Shown piece after piece: positions 26,401 to 39,185 of a DNA stretch of 64,000 bases. The position numbers and the translations under genes are program-made. The stretch is from Setophaga petechia. Lineage: Eukaryota; Chordata; Aves; Passeriformes; Parulidae. The number at the start of each line of letters is the position of its first letter. The first letter of the stretch is position 1. Below the pieces are notes generated by a model that was not told the DNA's origin, did no database searches, and saw nothing but the letters and a program-made list of their open reading frames with translations. The stretch is from contig JANCRA010000001.1 of the NCBI GenBank assembly GCA_024362935.1, forward strand, positions 61,036,930 to 61,100,929. The letters run 5' to 3'.

Positions 26401-28733
26401 CAAGGTTACATAGGATTTTTTTTTACAACAGAACTTTTCAATACATAGGATTTTCAACCTGAGTTTCATTTTGCTTTGCCCCTTTCTGTTTACTTCTTTC
26501 TTTGTGCATTTGGAATTCTCACATTTTAGCTTGTAGCTGAATTCTCCAAAGGCTTTCCAGAGGATTCCAAGAAAGTTAAAGCTAAGTTCTCTTTCTCTAA
26601 ATGACAGAAGGGTCTGAATTATTTCTGTTTCCAAACCTTAGCACCAGTGGAGAACAATTTTGTTCGTAAACACCAGAACCTTTTCTTCCTAAATACGTGG
26701 GATCAGCCACAACTGTTATCTTGTCTAAATGAGCCTTCATTGCTGCTCAGTACAACAGCAAGTAAATTCTGAATCTTGTAACTAGAGAATTTAATAGAAT
26801 TCTGCATAGAAAAGTTATAAAGGGGCACATTCATTCACAAGATTCATAGGATTGGCTCCTGCTTCCCTGGATCCTCTGGTACACAAGAAGTATGAACACT
26901 ACATAGTACAAGTGTGCATTATCTAGTGTATGAACACTGCATACAAGTATGTACAAGTATGAACCCCAGAAACTGAGAAACAGCCATCCCTTTACACTTA
27001 ACAAATGCTGTCTAATGCTTTTTAGGTTCCTGAATGAGAAACTTCATTTGGAGTTTCTCAGTAAGATGAAATACTCCTCTCTGTCATGTCCAGGCTTCAG
27101 GCAGACAGGAGATTTTCTCATTTGGATTTTTCTCATCACATTTGGAAGCATATGCTCTGCTGAAAAGGAATAAGGTTTAAGAGCCCAAGCCAGTTCTAGT
27201 CTGAAGGTCATTGCCCACATTCATCACCTCTTAAAGGCCTTCCCAGAATCCATAAAAGAAAAGCTTTTCTAGATGTTTTCTGAGAAGAACAAAGTGAATT
27301 AAAATTTGGTACAAGGTAGCAGCTTCCCAGATGACTTACTATAATATTTACATCATTGCAGCAAGCCTCTCTTTCCCCTCAGAAGGGAAAACAGTTGAAT
27401 GGAATAGGACGAAGAACCTAAGTATATATTGAAATTATTTCTTTTTGTTTGGTGAGATTTCACTAAGAAACAAACATTTAACTTGACTCATAACTGGGGA
27501 CCCTGCTGAAGTGTGCTGTTCATCATCTTCTCCTGAAGTACTGCCTCAGGACCACAAATCCCTTAGACAAAACACTAGAAGTGCAAAAGAACTGCTCCAA
27601 ATGGATCATTCAAATAAATACCCAGCTTCAGAGATAGTCTGAAAGCTCACTTATCTGCTGTAAATATATGTATTTGCAAATATAACAGAGGTGTCTTTTC
27701 AAACAAGAGGTGTGTTCATGAAGCAGTAATTGCAGAGCTCAGCACTCTAATGTGCTCTGTGAAGTCAAAGCCAACAAGTTATTGAGAGACTGGAACTTCC
27801 CCTTCTCTACCCCCCGAGCCCAGAGGAATAAGCTGCATTCAGTTTGCTTTATTAACAAAGGTTATTGAACCAATCAATCCAGGAACTAGCACTTCCATGA
27901 ATCAAAACCAAGCATTGCTCCTGCATGGTGCAACAGCCTGTATGTCCTTTAAATTAACTTTTAAATCACAGAAGTCTCCTATCTTGTATTTGGTCTCCAG
28001 AACACAGCTGTGTGAGACTCAAGGTAGTTTTTAAGTAAAACTTGCACAGAAGGAAAAATAATGGCGACCAACTGTGTTTTGACACAGGCCACTTTCTCTC
28101 CATCAAGTTTGCTCAGAAGAATCAGTGGAGCACAAAAGGATGCATCACAGACTCCCAGCACATTGACTGATTGCACACTGCATTTGGAAAGACTGGCCAC
28201 TATATCCACTAAACTTCTCTTACTCCTACCTGGACTTCTTTAATTTCCCTAGGGTTTATTTTGGAAGAATGACAGTCTCCAGAGAGAGCAGACTACAAAG
28301 GGATGTGAAAGGAGTAGCACTACAATAAATCCCAAGGAGAAATTTCCTGCGGAAGAGCATTAAGCAGTAGGATATGAAAGAGCAGCAGCTTCTCAGGTGC
28401 TGCACAATGCTAGAATTATTTAGACCAGACAAAATACTCACAAAAATGGATTAGAAGAGAAGTAAGAAGGTCAGAGATGATACAGATGCAAGAACGTGGT
28501 TATTAAGCCTCTTTCACTCTGGATCAATGGCAAACATCACCTTGTTTGTGTATTCTGGGTTGGACTTCTCTTGAGCCACTTCCCATTCACTAATTTAGAA
28601 ATCACAAGTGTTCCCAAGAGCAGGAAATGTGCCTCTCCCTGGGACACAGAGACACCTGTGACCCAGACAAGCTGTGCTGAGGGACTGCTCCCACGGGTTT
28701 GCCTTCCCTTTCCATTTTCCTGGGAGGCTGGGC

Positions 28734-29130
28734 CTCTGTGCTGGAGCTCACTGAGCAGTTCCTAGGTGTCCTGGGACAGCCCCTCTGTGCTGGAGCTCAC
28801 TGAGCTGTTCCTGGGTGTCCTGTGCCAGGCACTCTGTGCTGGAGCTCACTGAGCAGTTCCTGTGGAGTTCTGGGACAGTCACTCTGTGCTGGAGCTCACT
28901 GAGCTGTTCCTGTGGTGTCCTGGGACAGCCCCTCTGTGCTGGAGCTCACTGAGCTGTTCCTGTGGAGTTCTGGGACAGTCAGTCTGTACTGGAGCTCACT
29001 GAGCTGTTCCTGTGGTGTCCTGTGCCAGGCACTCTGTGCTGGAGCTCACTGAGCTGTTCCTGGGTGTCCTGGGGCAGCCACTCTGTGCTGGAGCTCACTG
29101 AGCTGTTCCTGTGGTGTCCTGGGACAGCCC
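28734..29130 (+). repeat. 49-50-bp minisatellite, eight units
   Basis: Units begin at 28,734, 28,783, 28,832, 28,882, 28,932, 28,982, 29,032 and 29,081, with a decayed ninth from 29,131. Each opens CTCTGTGCTGGAGCTCACTG and continues with AGCTGTTCCT or AGCAGTTCCT and a variable tail. Three tail variants occur: one ending GGGACAGCC, one TGTGCCAGG and one with GGAGTTCTGGGACAGTC. Unit length is 49 bp where one base of the TGTGG step is missing and 50 bp otherwise. The shuffled order of variants indicates unequal exchange or conversion within the array. Confidence 0.95.
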
Positions 29131-29263
29131 CTCTGCTCCTCAGCAGGAGCACTGAACAGAGCTTCACCAGGGCTCCCCCAATGTATAAGTCCCCAAAGAA
29201 ATCATCTTCCCCAGGTGATGGAGGGTTGGGATGTAACACTGCTCACACTCCCAGCACTTGTGC

Positions 29264-29341
29264 AAGGCAGTGCAATTCTGCACTTTTCCAAGGCAGTGCA
29301 ATTCTGCACTTTTCCAGGGCAGTGCAATTCTGCCCCATCCC
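29264..29341 (+). repeat. 26-bp minisatellite, three units
   Basis: Units start at 29,264, 29,290 and 29,316. The first two are identical, and the third differs at one base near the start and in its last few bases. Each unit contains GTGCAATTCTGCAC or a variant; in the first two units this is a 5-bp inverted repeat around ATTC. The array lies only about 130 bp right of the 49-50-bp minisatellite, so two unrelated tandem repeats arose within 610 bp. Confidence 0.92.
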
Positions 29342-32249
29342 ACTGGCAGAGCCCATCTGAGCCTCGTGCTGCTGCAGCAAAGCAGCCTTGAGCCCATTGA
29401 TCACAAACCTATTTACCTTAGGAAGGTACTTCACTATACAAAGTCATTTAAAAAAAAACCCCTATTTTAGTGTGCAAAAAGAGCCCTGTTTAATAAGTTT
29501 TAACCTAAATAAAATGGCCAGTTTGAGAAAAATTAAGTAATAAGTCTAATAAAATCATGACATACAATTTTAAGCTACAGTGAGCTGAGTAAAATGTGGC
29601 ATAGGAGCCTGTATTTTTTATTAGAGCTCATTAATCTCGTTAATGACTTATTGAATATCACTGTAAAAATTGATCCCAGTGGCTACATCCTTGTCTGCTT
29701 TAGCAACCCCTTCCAAGAGCCCCATTGAACTGACAGAGTTTCTCCATCCATTGCCTGCAGCTCTGCAGGGAACACTGCAGAAGATGTGCTTTATGGTGGT
29801 CATGGTTAAAAGGTCTCACGTGGGTCTGACCTGAGCAGGAACATCTGTTTTTCCCTCTTTACATGGATAAGAGGAGTGTCTACACACCCAGAGTAAGTCA
29901 CCTATGAATGCAACCCATCAGCTTTGCTTCTTTAGTTTGCTGTTCTGGGTTAGGCTGAAATCCTATTTTTAATGTAGAATATTTCAATACATCTTACATA
30001 TAACAAGAGAATTTCTGTCCCAAGTTTAGAAAGTGTAAGCACACGCCCTGTTTGGGGAAGGCATTCCAGCAAGACAGACCCAATGAATCTGATTTAAATG
30101 AAGCAGAAAAAGCTGGCCCAGAACTACTTCCTGGTAATGCTTTTGCTGCCCAACTTGGCATACACAGGTTTGTTTCTTTGCAAGAAATTTACTGAATAGA
30201 CGAAGTGAACACACCCCCTCATTTATAATTCCTTGTTTAAATGAAATTTTGACATGTTTAGGAATAACTTGGATACAGCTAAACACAAGTAAAACTTCAC
30301 AGTGCACATTAAAATTAATTGCTTCAGTTCTTCTTTCTAAATGAAGCAGCAGCACTTGACAGTATCATTAAATACTATCAACACTACCTATTATCAACTC
30401 ACTATTTCAGGAAAAACAAAAAAGAGAACATTTTTTCCCTAAAAAGGGACAGACTTGTAATAAAGACAAAACCAAGCTACTTCAGGTAATTTGTCACTAC
30501 AGGAAATAACACTATTAATTGTATCTTAATTCATTTAACTCCAGTAATGACTAGATTATCAGCACTGTTGCTTTATATTAAAAAACCCTATTTATTAAAA
30601 CAGGAATCTATGTTCTAAGAAATCGGATCCAGCAAGGCATTTATGCCAAGTCTTTGGATTTTTCTGAAGTCTCAGAGCTGATTCCCATTCCCTCAGTGGA
30701 TCAAAGTCTTCTCCGAATTCGTGGACTTTCCCCAGACATATTTTGTGGAAAAATGAAGCAAGAAATCACCTCCATCTAATTTCTCTCACAAACCCTTTTA
30801 TCATTCATGCTCTCATTCATCATGTTCCATGGGCACCCAAGACTGAAATAACAATAGATGGCAATTAATAATTTAAATACCTGGTCACATTTAATAGGAA
30901 ATTAACTTCCATTTTATCTCAGAGTTTTCTACCTCCCTGCTGCAGTTTTTGTATTTCCCAGTTTCCCCCTTGCTTTTTTTTGCTTATGGAAGTCAAGAAT
31001 CCTGATAAAATGCTGAAGTCAGTGATATGCCTGCTAAAGCAGTTCCCTGGAAAGCATGCCGTGCCAATTGATTTGCTGAAATAAATATACTAATTTATTT
31101 TAGGTATATAGGAATAAATCAAATGTTTGCCAGAGGAGCCTGAGCAGATATGATGGAAACAAGCAAAAGCTGCACACACCTGCTGCAATTGTTTCAGAGG
31201 GAGGATTCACATTTCACTAAAAGAGCACATTTTATGTTCCTGAGATTAATCCTATTACTCTTTGGCTGGAATCCCAATGCTGCTCCCATTTAGTGGACAA
31301 CGCATTTCATCATATTTTTATACAGCTCATAAAGCAGATGAAGTCTTTTCTGTGGATGTCACCAAGTCCTGTGTTGCCACAGCTCCCTGTACTGGAGATG
31401 GAAGGTGCTGCTTTGGAGCAAAAGCATTTTCCAGTGGCCAGAAGGTTCATTGTGTGGCATGTGACAAACCTTGCTCTCCTCTGGGTTCCTACCAGGAATG
31501 ATCCCAGTGCTGCAAGTCACCACAGAGAGAGAAACATTTCCACAGATTTAACAACAGAACAAGGGGGAAAGGGGGCAGGGGGAAGACACAAATGGAAGCT
31601 CTAAAAGCCCACCTAGAAAAGAAACCAATAGATTTCATATGATGGCAGCAGCAGGAAATGAATTTATAACCCAAGGGAACAGCAGCATAAACCCTTCACA
31701 CACATACAAAGACATTCAAACCATTGAATCACCAAAGGTGAGGAGCCCTTGCTCAGAGCTCTGGCTGTGAGCCTTGGGCACGTTGGTTTGTATCAGTAAC
31801 AGAGCAGAAACCATTCATTGTGGCTGCTCATGGTGGTAATTGAGCTCACTTCTGGCCATATGTCAGGAACAGAATTTCATTTTCCATGTCCGCCTGAGCT
31901 GTTTTCTACTTCACTTATGCTACATCAGGCTGTGGGCACATAGTTGTCAAAACAGAAGAGATAACAGAGATGAAGAATAAATTGATTAGGGCAGACCTGC
32001 AAGAGGTTGGCACAGGAAGAACCAACTGGAAAAGGACTGGGATATTTCAAGAGGTGAACTCCAAGAAAGAATGCAAATTTAAATGAATGTTTACTTTCCA
32101 CAGTGCTTTGTGTCTTCAGGCAATCACTAGCAACACTCAGCAGCACTTCCAAGACAGACATTTAAGGAAGGAACACACCAGCCAGTGCTCCAGTGGGCTA
32201 CAGGCAGTTGCAGGCAATCCCAATCCCTGAGTGACAAGGTACTAACTAT

Positions 32250-32267
32250 GGGCTGGGCTGGGCTGGG
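32250..32267 (+). other. G-quadruplex motif, GGGCT repeats
   Basis: Four GGG runs separated by CT, followed by CCC. This fits the standard quadruplex motif on the plus strand and uses the same pentamer as the motif at 18,516-18,533 on the other strand. Confidence 0.85.
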
Positions 32268-35200
32268 CCCGAAATCCCAGCCTCTTTTTGCTGAATTCTG
32301 CATATTTTTGTTCAACAGGCCAGGACTAGAGGTGTTTTTATTCCCTCTCTTCTGCAATGGCAGGCACAGAGCACTGCCCTCAGGGTCATCTGCATCTCTG
32401 GTGTTTCTCACACAGGGGAATGGACACTGGCCTGGGCTGGGCCAGGGCTCTGCCCCCACCTCTCCTGCTGAACAAAGATCATTCCTGGCCCTGTTTCAGC
32501 AGGAATGCCCAGTTTGGTTCCTTCATCAGGAACTTCCAAGCAACAGCAAAGCTGAACTGCAGCTGCAGCGCAGCCTCCCAGGACCCTCATCTCCCCATCT
32601 TCACTAAAGGCTCATCTGGAATTAATCCAGTACTTCCACAGCCATGTCAAAGAAGCATATTTTTCTTAATAAATATAAGATTTAGTAAATTTAAAAAATA
32701 AGTTTCTGAATTACAATTTAGGTAGGATTTTCAATTAAAAAACAGCTATAAAAATAAAGACAAAGTTTGTCCCACTGCAGTGTGAAACTGTTCTGATCCA
32801 TAAATGTTTTAATCAAGATTCATCTGCCAGACCTTATTTCCACTGGATGATTCCATCATTGATTATACATGAAGCAATTTACATTAATAACCAAAATATT
32901 ACACCGATTATTTCTTTCATAATCAAAGCAGAAAAATATCAAAACCTTGCCAGAAACTGATATTAAAGGGTTTCTAAAGCCTCATATTTAAACAGCTGTA
33001 AAATAGTTCAACTGCACATAGTTGGTAAAGCAAATCTAATGGTTTCAGAGGAATTCTCAGATTGTGCAAATTAAGCCAGGCTTCAGGAAATCTAACCATA
33101 AAGCATTCTTTCCTCCCTGTATCATTAGGAATTGTGAGGATACTTCTCTGAGCTGGTAGGGACAAAATATAAAAAGAGAAGAACATATGCCATCACTTTC
33201 TTCTGTTTAATTTTTATGTCACAACTTATGTACAGCTTCATGGACCATATTCCTGGGCTCTATTAAAATCTAATTCCTGTGTGCAAGTAAAAGAAGTACA
33301 AGTACTCCATGAAAAAAGTGGATCCAGGAGTGAAAACTTGCAAGGCAAAGAGAACAGCTAAAGCACAAGATTAAAAAAAAGTAAAAAGAGAATGAGCTAA
33401 TTAACATTCTAAGGATTAATTTAGGCATAGAACATCTGTTTCCACATGTCCCTCTGCTGAGATCCAGCGTGAGGGCTTGTGTGGGTTGGCTTTGAAGCTG
33501 CATTTTATTATCCAAGAAGAGGTTCTGAGTACAGATTTTGAGAGGGATTATGGATATCTTAGTAACAGAGGGACCCCTGGGCCCCTTCTAACTACTCTTA
33601 CTTCCTTGATTTCCACTTGACTTGTATCAATACAGCATTCTCTATTTCTGGTTGAAAAATTCTCCACTGGGCACGTTTAGAGGTTATATTCTATTTTAAC
33701 AACATGAAATGTTCCATCCCTGATCTGCTTTCCCACAAAACAGGGCATTTTAATTCTTCTGTCCTGTATATTTTGCTATACAGCCAGCTAGTTACCTAAA
33801 ACTCAGACAAAGCCCTTACCCATTTCTTTAATTCTTTAGCACTTGCTATTCCCCTAATTTAATCGTTGTTTTCTAATAGTCTCTTTCCAATCATGTTCAT
33901 ACAGGGCCAAATAAGATGCCAGGCTTCTAACAATAAAGAAACCATCTGCAGCACTGTAAGAAATATCTTTTTATCTGGAAAGTTTCTAAGTCCCCTGCTT
34001 GCCCTCCTGATTATAAAAATGAAATATAAACTATTTTAAATCCAGACAAATGTTCCTGGTGGTGCTCTCTGTGGACAAGGCTGATGGATCAGAGAATACC
34101 CATGCAGAAATTTAAGGCTTTTAACACAGCAAATCTGATCAATCCACACTGACCAGGGTAATTAAACTATTCAGACTCAGGGATCAGCAGCAATAATTCA
34201 TGCACACACAGAGCTGTCCCTGTAAATTAGGGTTCAGGCAGTTTGGTGGGCTCTCAGCAATTTTGGCACTGATGTTTTTGAACTGCACCCATTCCATGTG
34301 GAACAGATTTCTCAGGCTCTCAGCACTGGCCTACCCAGACCTCTTTATGAACAAAGAGTTATTTTCATGAATGAACTGAACTAATCCACCACAATTAGCA
34401 AGTGGTTCATTTTCCTATCTGCAGGTAACACAAACTTGCAGGTCATTAACTCCTCTCCCACTAGATAAAGTCATTAACACCTGCAATAATGATGTTTTCC
34501 ATTGCTCTGTGTTATTTCACTGAGCATCACAACTACAAGATAAAGCACTGGATTGACAGCAAAGTCATTTCAACTCACCCACCCCCAGTAAACATTAATC
34601 AGTCTCTAACTTGGTCATCACATCAAAATCATCTCCCAGGAAAAAAATGCTAAACTTGTGGACTGCTGAACAAATTGAAGCAGGAAAGAGCCTTTTGTAT
34701 TTTTAAAGGAATAATTGATGCAGCTCTGTGGCTGCTGGTCAATACCACAGTAATTGGAATCATCATGACTAATGAACAGACCATTTTACAGGCCTCTCTT
34801 ATTAGCATGAACATTCCTCAGCTCACCTCTGGTGTGCTGGGCCAGGATGCTTCCCCCATTCTTGGAAGAATCAGCTGTTAAGCTACATATGCAGATCTTA
34901 TTAGGCAGAGCAAAAAAATTCTATGTATGCTTCAGTTTATTAAAAGCAGAACTGAACTTGCTACTAAGGTACTGTTCTGAGTGTGTGTGTCTAATTACAA
35001 GGGCCCACACAGGGAAACAAAATCCCTTCTGTTCCATCTTGGGTGTATTATCAGCCTTGATTGCCATTTTATATGAAAAAAGAAGGACTTTCAAAATACT
35101 GACCACCTTCTTCTTATTCCCCTTTTGGAAGTGCCAGCCTGGACCTCTGGCTTCTCACTGCTCCCTTTTGGAGAACATGACAATAAAGGCCAGTGCACCC

Positions 35201-36669
35201 TGTCCTTGTCAGACACAGACATTTTCCCACTTCCTGCATAAATCCTGTGCTCCTCCTGCATCTTCTGAAAGGTTTTTATATATTTATTAGCAGACAAATG
35301 ATCTGTTCCTCAAAGACTTTAATGTGTAACCTTGCCCTCGACTTGTACCTGCAAAGCAGTTGTGATTCCAGCTATGTCACTGTGAAATATGCCATTAATT
35401 ACCTCAGGAAGGCATTAGCCCATACTCAGAACAGACTGTAAACATTTTATGTCATTAGGTAAGGCACTGAGGCTGTTTTTAATGCCACAACAGCTCTATT
35501 TATCTACTGTGTTGCATAATTAGCTACTAATGAGGCTCTAACTTTCACTGCTGTAAGGCCTAGATAGCTGTTCCTCTTTCAATGAATTCATTTTTGCTGT
35601 CTCATTAACACACTAAAAAACCTGGAAATTGTATTTTAATTAAAAACTAAACTACCTCTGTCTGGAGACACTAATGAACAGATACACTCCAAGGGAGATG
35701 CAAGAACGTTGCCAGTCAAGAGGACAAATTCCTTGCCAGAAGAGCAACACAAAAAGATAACACAGCTCCCTCTCTTATTTTCAAGGGCAGGCTTTTCTCT
35801 ACTTCCTCCCTTTTTTTTTTCTCCTTACTTTTCTCCTTTTGTACCTCCAGCAAGGCTGCCTACCCTCAGACTGACAAATTGCATGCCAGATCCTAAGAAA
35901 CAGCAAGACTGCCTTAAAACCATGAGGAGTGTGTATTTTGAATCTTCCTGATGCTTGCTGTTCCCATCAGTCTTCTGTGTCACATTTCCTGGCTTTTTCC
36001 TGTAGCTGCAAGGGCTGAAAACACAGCAGCAGAAACTCATCCAACTCCAAGACTTCACAAGCTCTGCAATAAAATCTGAGCACTGACCACAGTGCCTCAT
36101 TTCCTGACTGCTGAGGGCACTTGATGCAATTCATCAAGGAACATTGTCATATACAGCAAGTCACCAGGAGGAAACAGGGTTTGAAATGCACTGGAGAAGG
36201 AAGAGCATCCCACAGATCTAACCAACACACACAGAGGCAATTGATTATACGGTGTTCCAGTGGCAGAAACAGACATTCAGGTTTTTTAGAAAGACCTCTT
36301 AAGGCAACATAAAAAATAAAATGGAAAATAACATTCAGAACTAATGTTCCACACTGTGTTAAAGCACTCTGAACACATCCATCTGCAAGGGAATAACCCA
36401 GGAGAAGGACAGAATAAATAACAATTAGCACAGGAGAGAAGGAAACAGCACTTTGATACAATACAGACAGTTCCAGGAATATTCAGGAAGAAGCTCCCCT
36501 AAGATCCTACAATTAGTGACAAAGAAGGGACTGCATTGTTCTTCCTGGAAATTGCTGATAGGAGCTGTATCAGAGAAATACAGTGGAGGGAAGATCACCA
36601 TGGAAGGGTTTCTGGATTAACTGCCTGCTTCCCTTGCAAACACAGGATCCTGAACTTGCTGCTCTGCCT

Positions 36670-36717
36670 CACTTCATGGGATAACTGGCAGCTCACTTCC
36701 TGGGATGACTGGAAGCT
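36670..36717 (+). repeat. Imperfect 24-bp tandem duplication
   Basis: CACTTCATGGGATAACTGG and CACTTCCTGGGATGACTGG head two adjacent 24-bp copies (36,670-36,693 and 36,694-36,717) that differ at three positions. It is a small, somewhat aged duplication. Confidence 0.85.
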
Positions 36718-39161
36718 CACCTTGTAGATGACACCAAACCCCTAATTTAGTCTTAAATTCAGGTACTTCATTCCCATCTCCTTCACGTGAAGAGTTCCTT
36801 AATCTCTTGTGAGGGGTTTTCCTAATATTCAACTAAGTGGCAGATATTAGGAATGCTTAGCAGCCTACTCTCCCTAAAGATGAAAATCCAAAGTGAGCCA
36901 ACTTAATTAAGAATTAATTCCCTTTAAATCACAGCCCAAATTTCTCTCGCTGATCAATTATTTGCAGCATGAAATGATTTACAGGACACAGGGGCAGATT
37001 AATTTAGCTGACAAAAGTGATTTCAATTCTCATCAGAAATTTTCCATCCTGTTTTTTAAAAATTCACCTTTGAAAGGTAAGTTTTGGCCTGCTTACAAGG
37101 GTCTGTGTTTTGACTTTGATATTGCTTCACACATAGAGCCCCAATGCCATCTTCATTCTGTTACAATCCCTTCTCTCCTCTTGCTAATACTTTACTTTTT
37201 TTAAGAAATAAGTCTTTCTGACAAAAAGTAAATAATAAAAGCAGAACCTTCTTTCTCATGATCAACTATGAAGGCTGAGCAAATAGGATTAGAGCAGCAA
37301 GCTGGTCTTGAGCAAAAAAACTTTCAAAAGTATTTGAATGAATTGCAGATATCATTAGAGAAGGATATGAGACAGCCTTCAGCCCAGACTTATGGAGAAC
37401 AAAGAGTCATTTAAGAGGATCTATAGCTCTACTCCTCGAATATTCTCTTGAATTATGTACCACATTGCACAAATCTGATCTATTACAAAAGCAACAAAAT
37501 TGCTTTAGGAAGCATTTCCCTCTCTCCTGTTGATGAGCGTTATTTGTTTACAAATTCCAGGATGAGGAGCTGACATATTTCATCGAGTGCTTCTCATCAA
37601 TCCCAGGAATCCTGTCCAGTACACTGCCAGGGGATGAGTTTTAAATGCTCAGGAGAGTTTTCATTTCAAACATGTGTGTGCTTTAATGAGTCACACAAAC
37701 AATGATGCAAGCGGGATGCTGTGTGTGAGCAAGAGCAGCTCAAAGAGCAACAGCTGCATAAAAGCATGGCTAGAAAGACTAGAAATCATTTGAAATATGG
37801 AATAAAATATGCAATAAAGGCTAGGGCTCTGCAGCCACATTTAGGTCATCAATAAGTTTATCCAGTGCTGATAAAGGAATACAAGGGGTTTGAAATCAGC
37901 TGCAGTGCAGCAGTTGAACCACTCTTCTCCAGTCTGTGCTCCAGAGACCCTTGGATGTCCATGGATTGCCTGTGGAGTCCCAGGAAAGGCTTTGCCCATA
38001 AAAACAAGCATTAATTGTCCAGAGACTAAAACTAAAACACACAACCCCTCAAGCAAACCAGTAGGAGATGGTTGGAATTTCCCAATGTCTGCTGTGCAGC
38101 ACTGAACACTGCAATAGCAAATTGCATGAAAAGAACCATTATCAGCAAATTCTTCAACAAAGAAGGATGGGGTTGGTATTTTTCACATAAGTAATTCTTA
38201 TACCTGTCCCAATGTCATCTGATTATGCTTGAAAAAGATCATTAATCAATGGGACTTCTTGTGTGAATAAGGATAACTCTCCTGAGAAGCTGAAGAATTA
38301 ATTTCCTGATAGTTAATTCTAACATACAACGGGAGCATTTCAAATGGCCTATTTACACAGTTTTAATCTGAATAAAATAGGAAATGTCACCTCAATGCTA
38401 ATACAACATTCCTGTAAATTATGCACATTTTAAAAGCTAATGAATCTGTCATTATCTTATTAAAATTTGTCACAGCAGTTATTTTTAAGTTATTATTGTG
38501 ACTTTTAAAATATTTTGCCATTAAATTACTTTAATTCATTTGTATTACTTGTAGGCTTATATGAAAATTATTTTTTTATCATGCCTGTTAGGATGAATGA
38601 GAGCACTGTGCTTTATTACACATATTCATGTGGCTGCCTTCACTTCCCACATCAATATGGAGTCTTTCAATCCTGCTCTCAGGGAAAGCAGAAACTAAAC
38701 TTCAGTTGATTTCACTGGAAGCAGGTCTAAATAGTGAATTCATGCTGCTAGGAATAAGGATCAGAAGTGGCATTAAACACTGGTTTTCAATAATTTACTA
38801 TGTATGGAACAAAAAGATCACAAACACACTGCTTTTAATTTCATTTAAGTGGGTAAATGTGGCTCAGGCCTTAACCAGTGTAAAGAGACATCTCTTCATT
38901 TGAAGACTTCCAGTGCAGACTGTCTGCAGGTGTAACAGGAGCCCCCAAACACAGATCAGTGTGTGTGCCTGCTGGGGACCACAGTGCCAGCAGTACAAAG
39001 TAATCACCTGGGAAACCCTGCTAATTATAATCACACTCATTCCACAGCTGCCCTTTTCCCTGCACATCCCTGCAGTGCACTCCTGGTCCTGTGCCCCAGC
39101 ACTGACATCACCTGGAATGTGCCCATCCAAAAGCAGGTGAGCCCTTTCCATGATGCAAATA

Positions 39162-39185
39162 TCACCTTCAGAGGGCTGAAGGTGA
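39162..39185. repeat. Perfect inverted repeat, 10-bp stem and 4-nt loop
   Basis: TCACCTTCAG, loop AGGG, then CTGAAGGTGA. It would form a stable tight hairpin in RNA or single-stranded DNA. It is too short to be a microRNA precursor, and no U-tract follows that would suggest a Pol III terminator. Confidence 0.9.

Larger units (their letters stand above)
20841..28733. other. AT-rich unique non-coding DNA, 7.9 kb
   Basis: No gene recognised. It contains a T22 run (21,221-21,242) and a 31-nt purine tract (23,469-23,499). The part from about 24.3 to 25.5 kb is rich in ATTA/TAAT motifs, including TTTAATTAATCATTTAATTA near 24,755, which gives it the look of homeodomain-type regulatory DNA. A 63-bp exon-like segment at 26,225-26,287 is discussed under findings. 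No transposon ends recognised. Confidence 0.45.
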
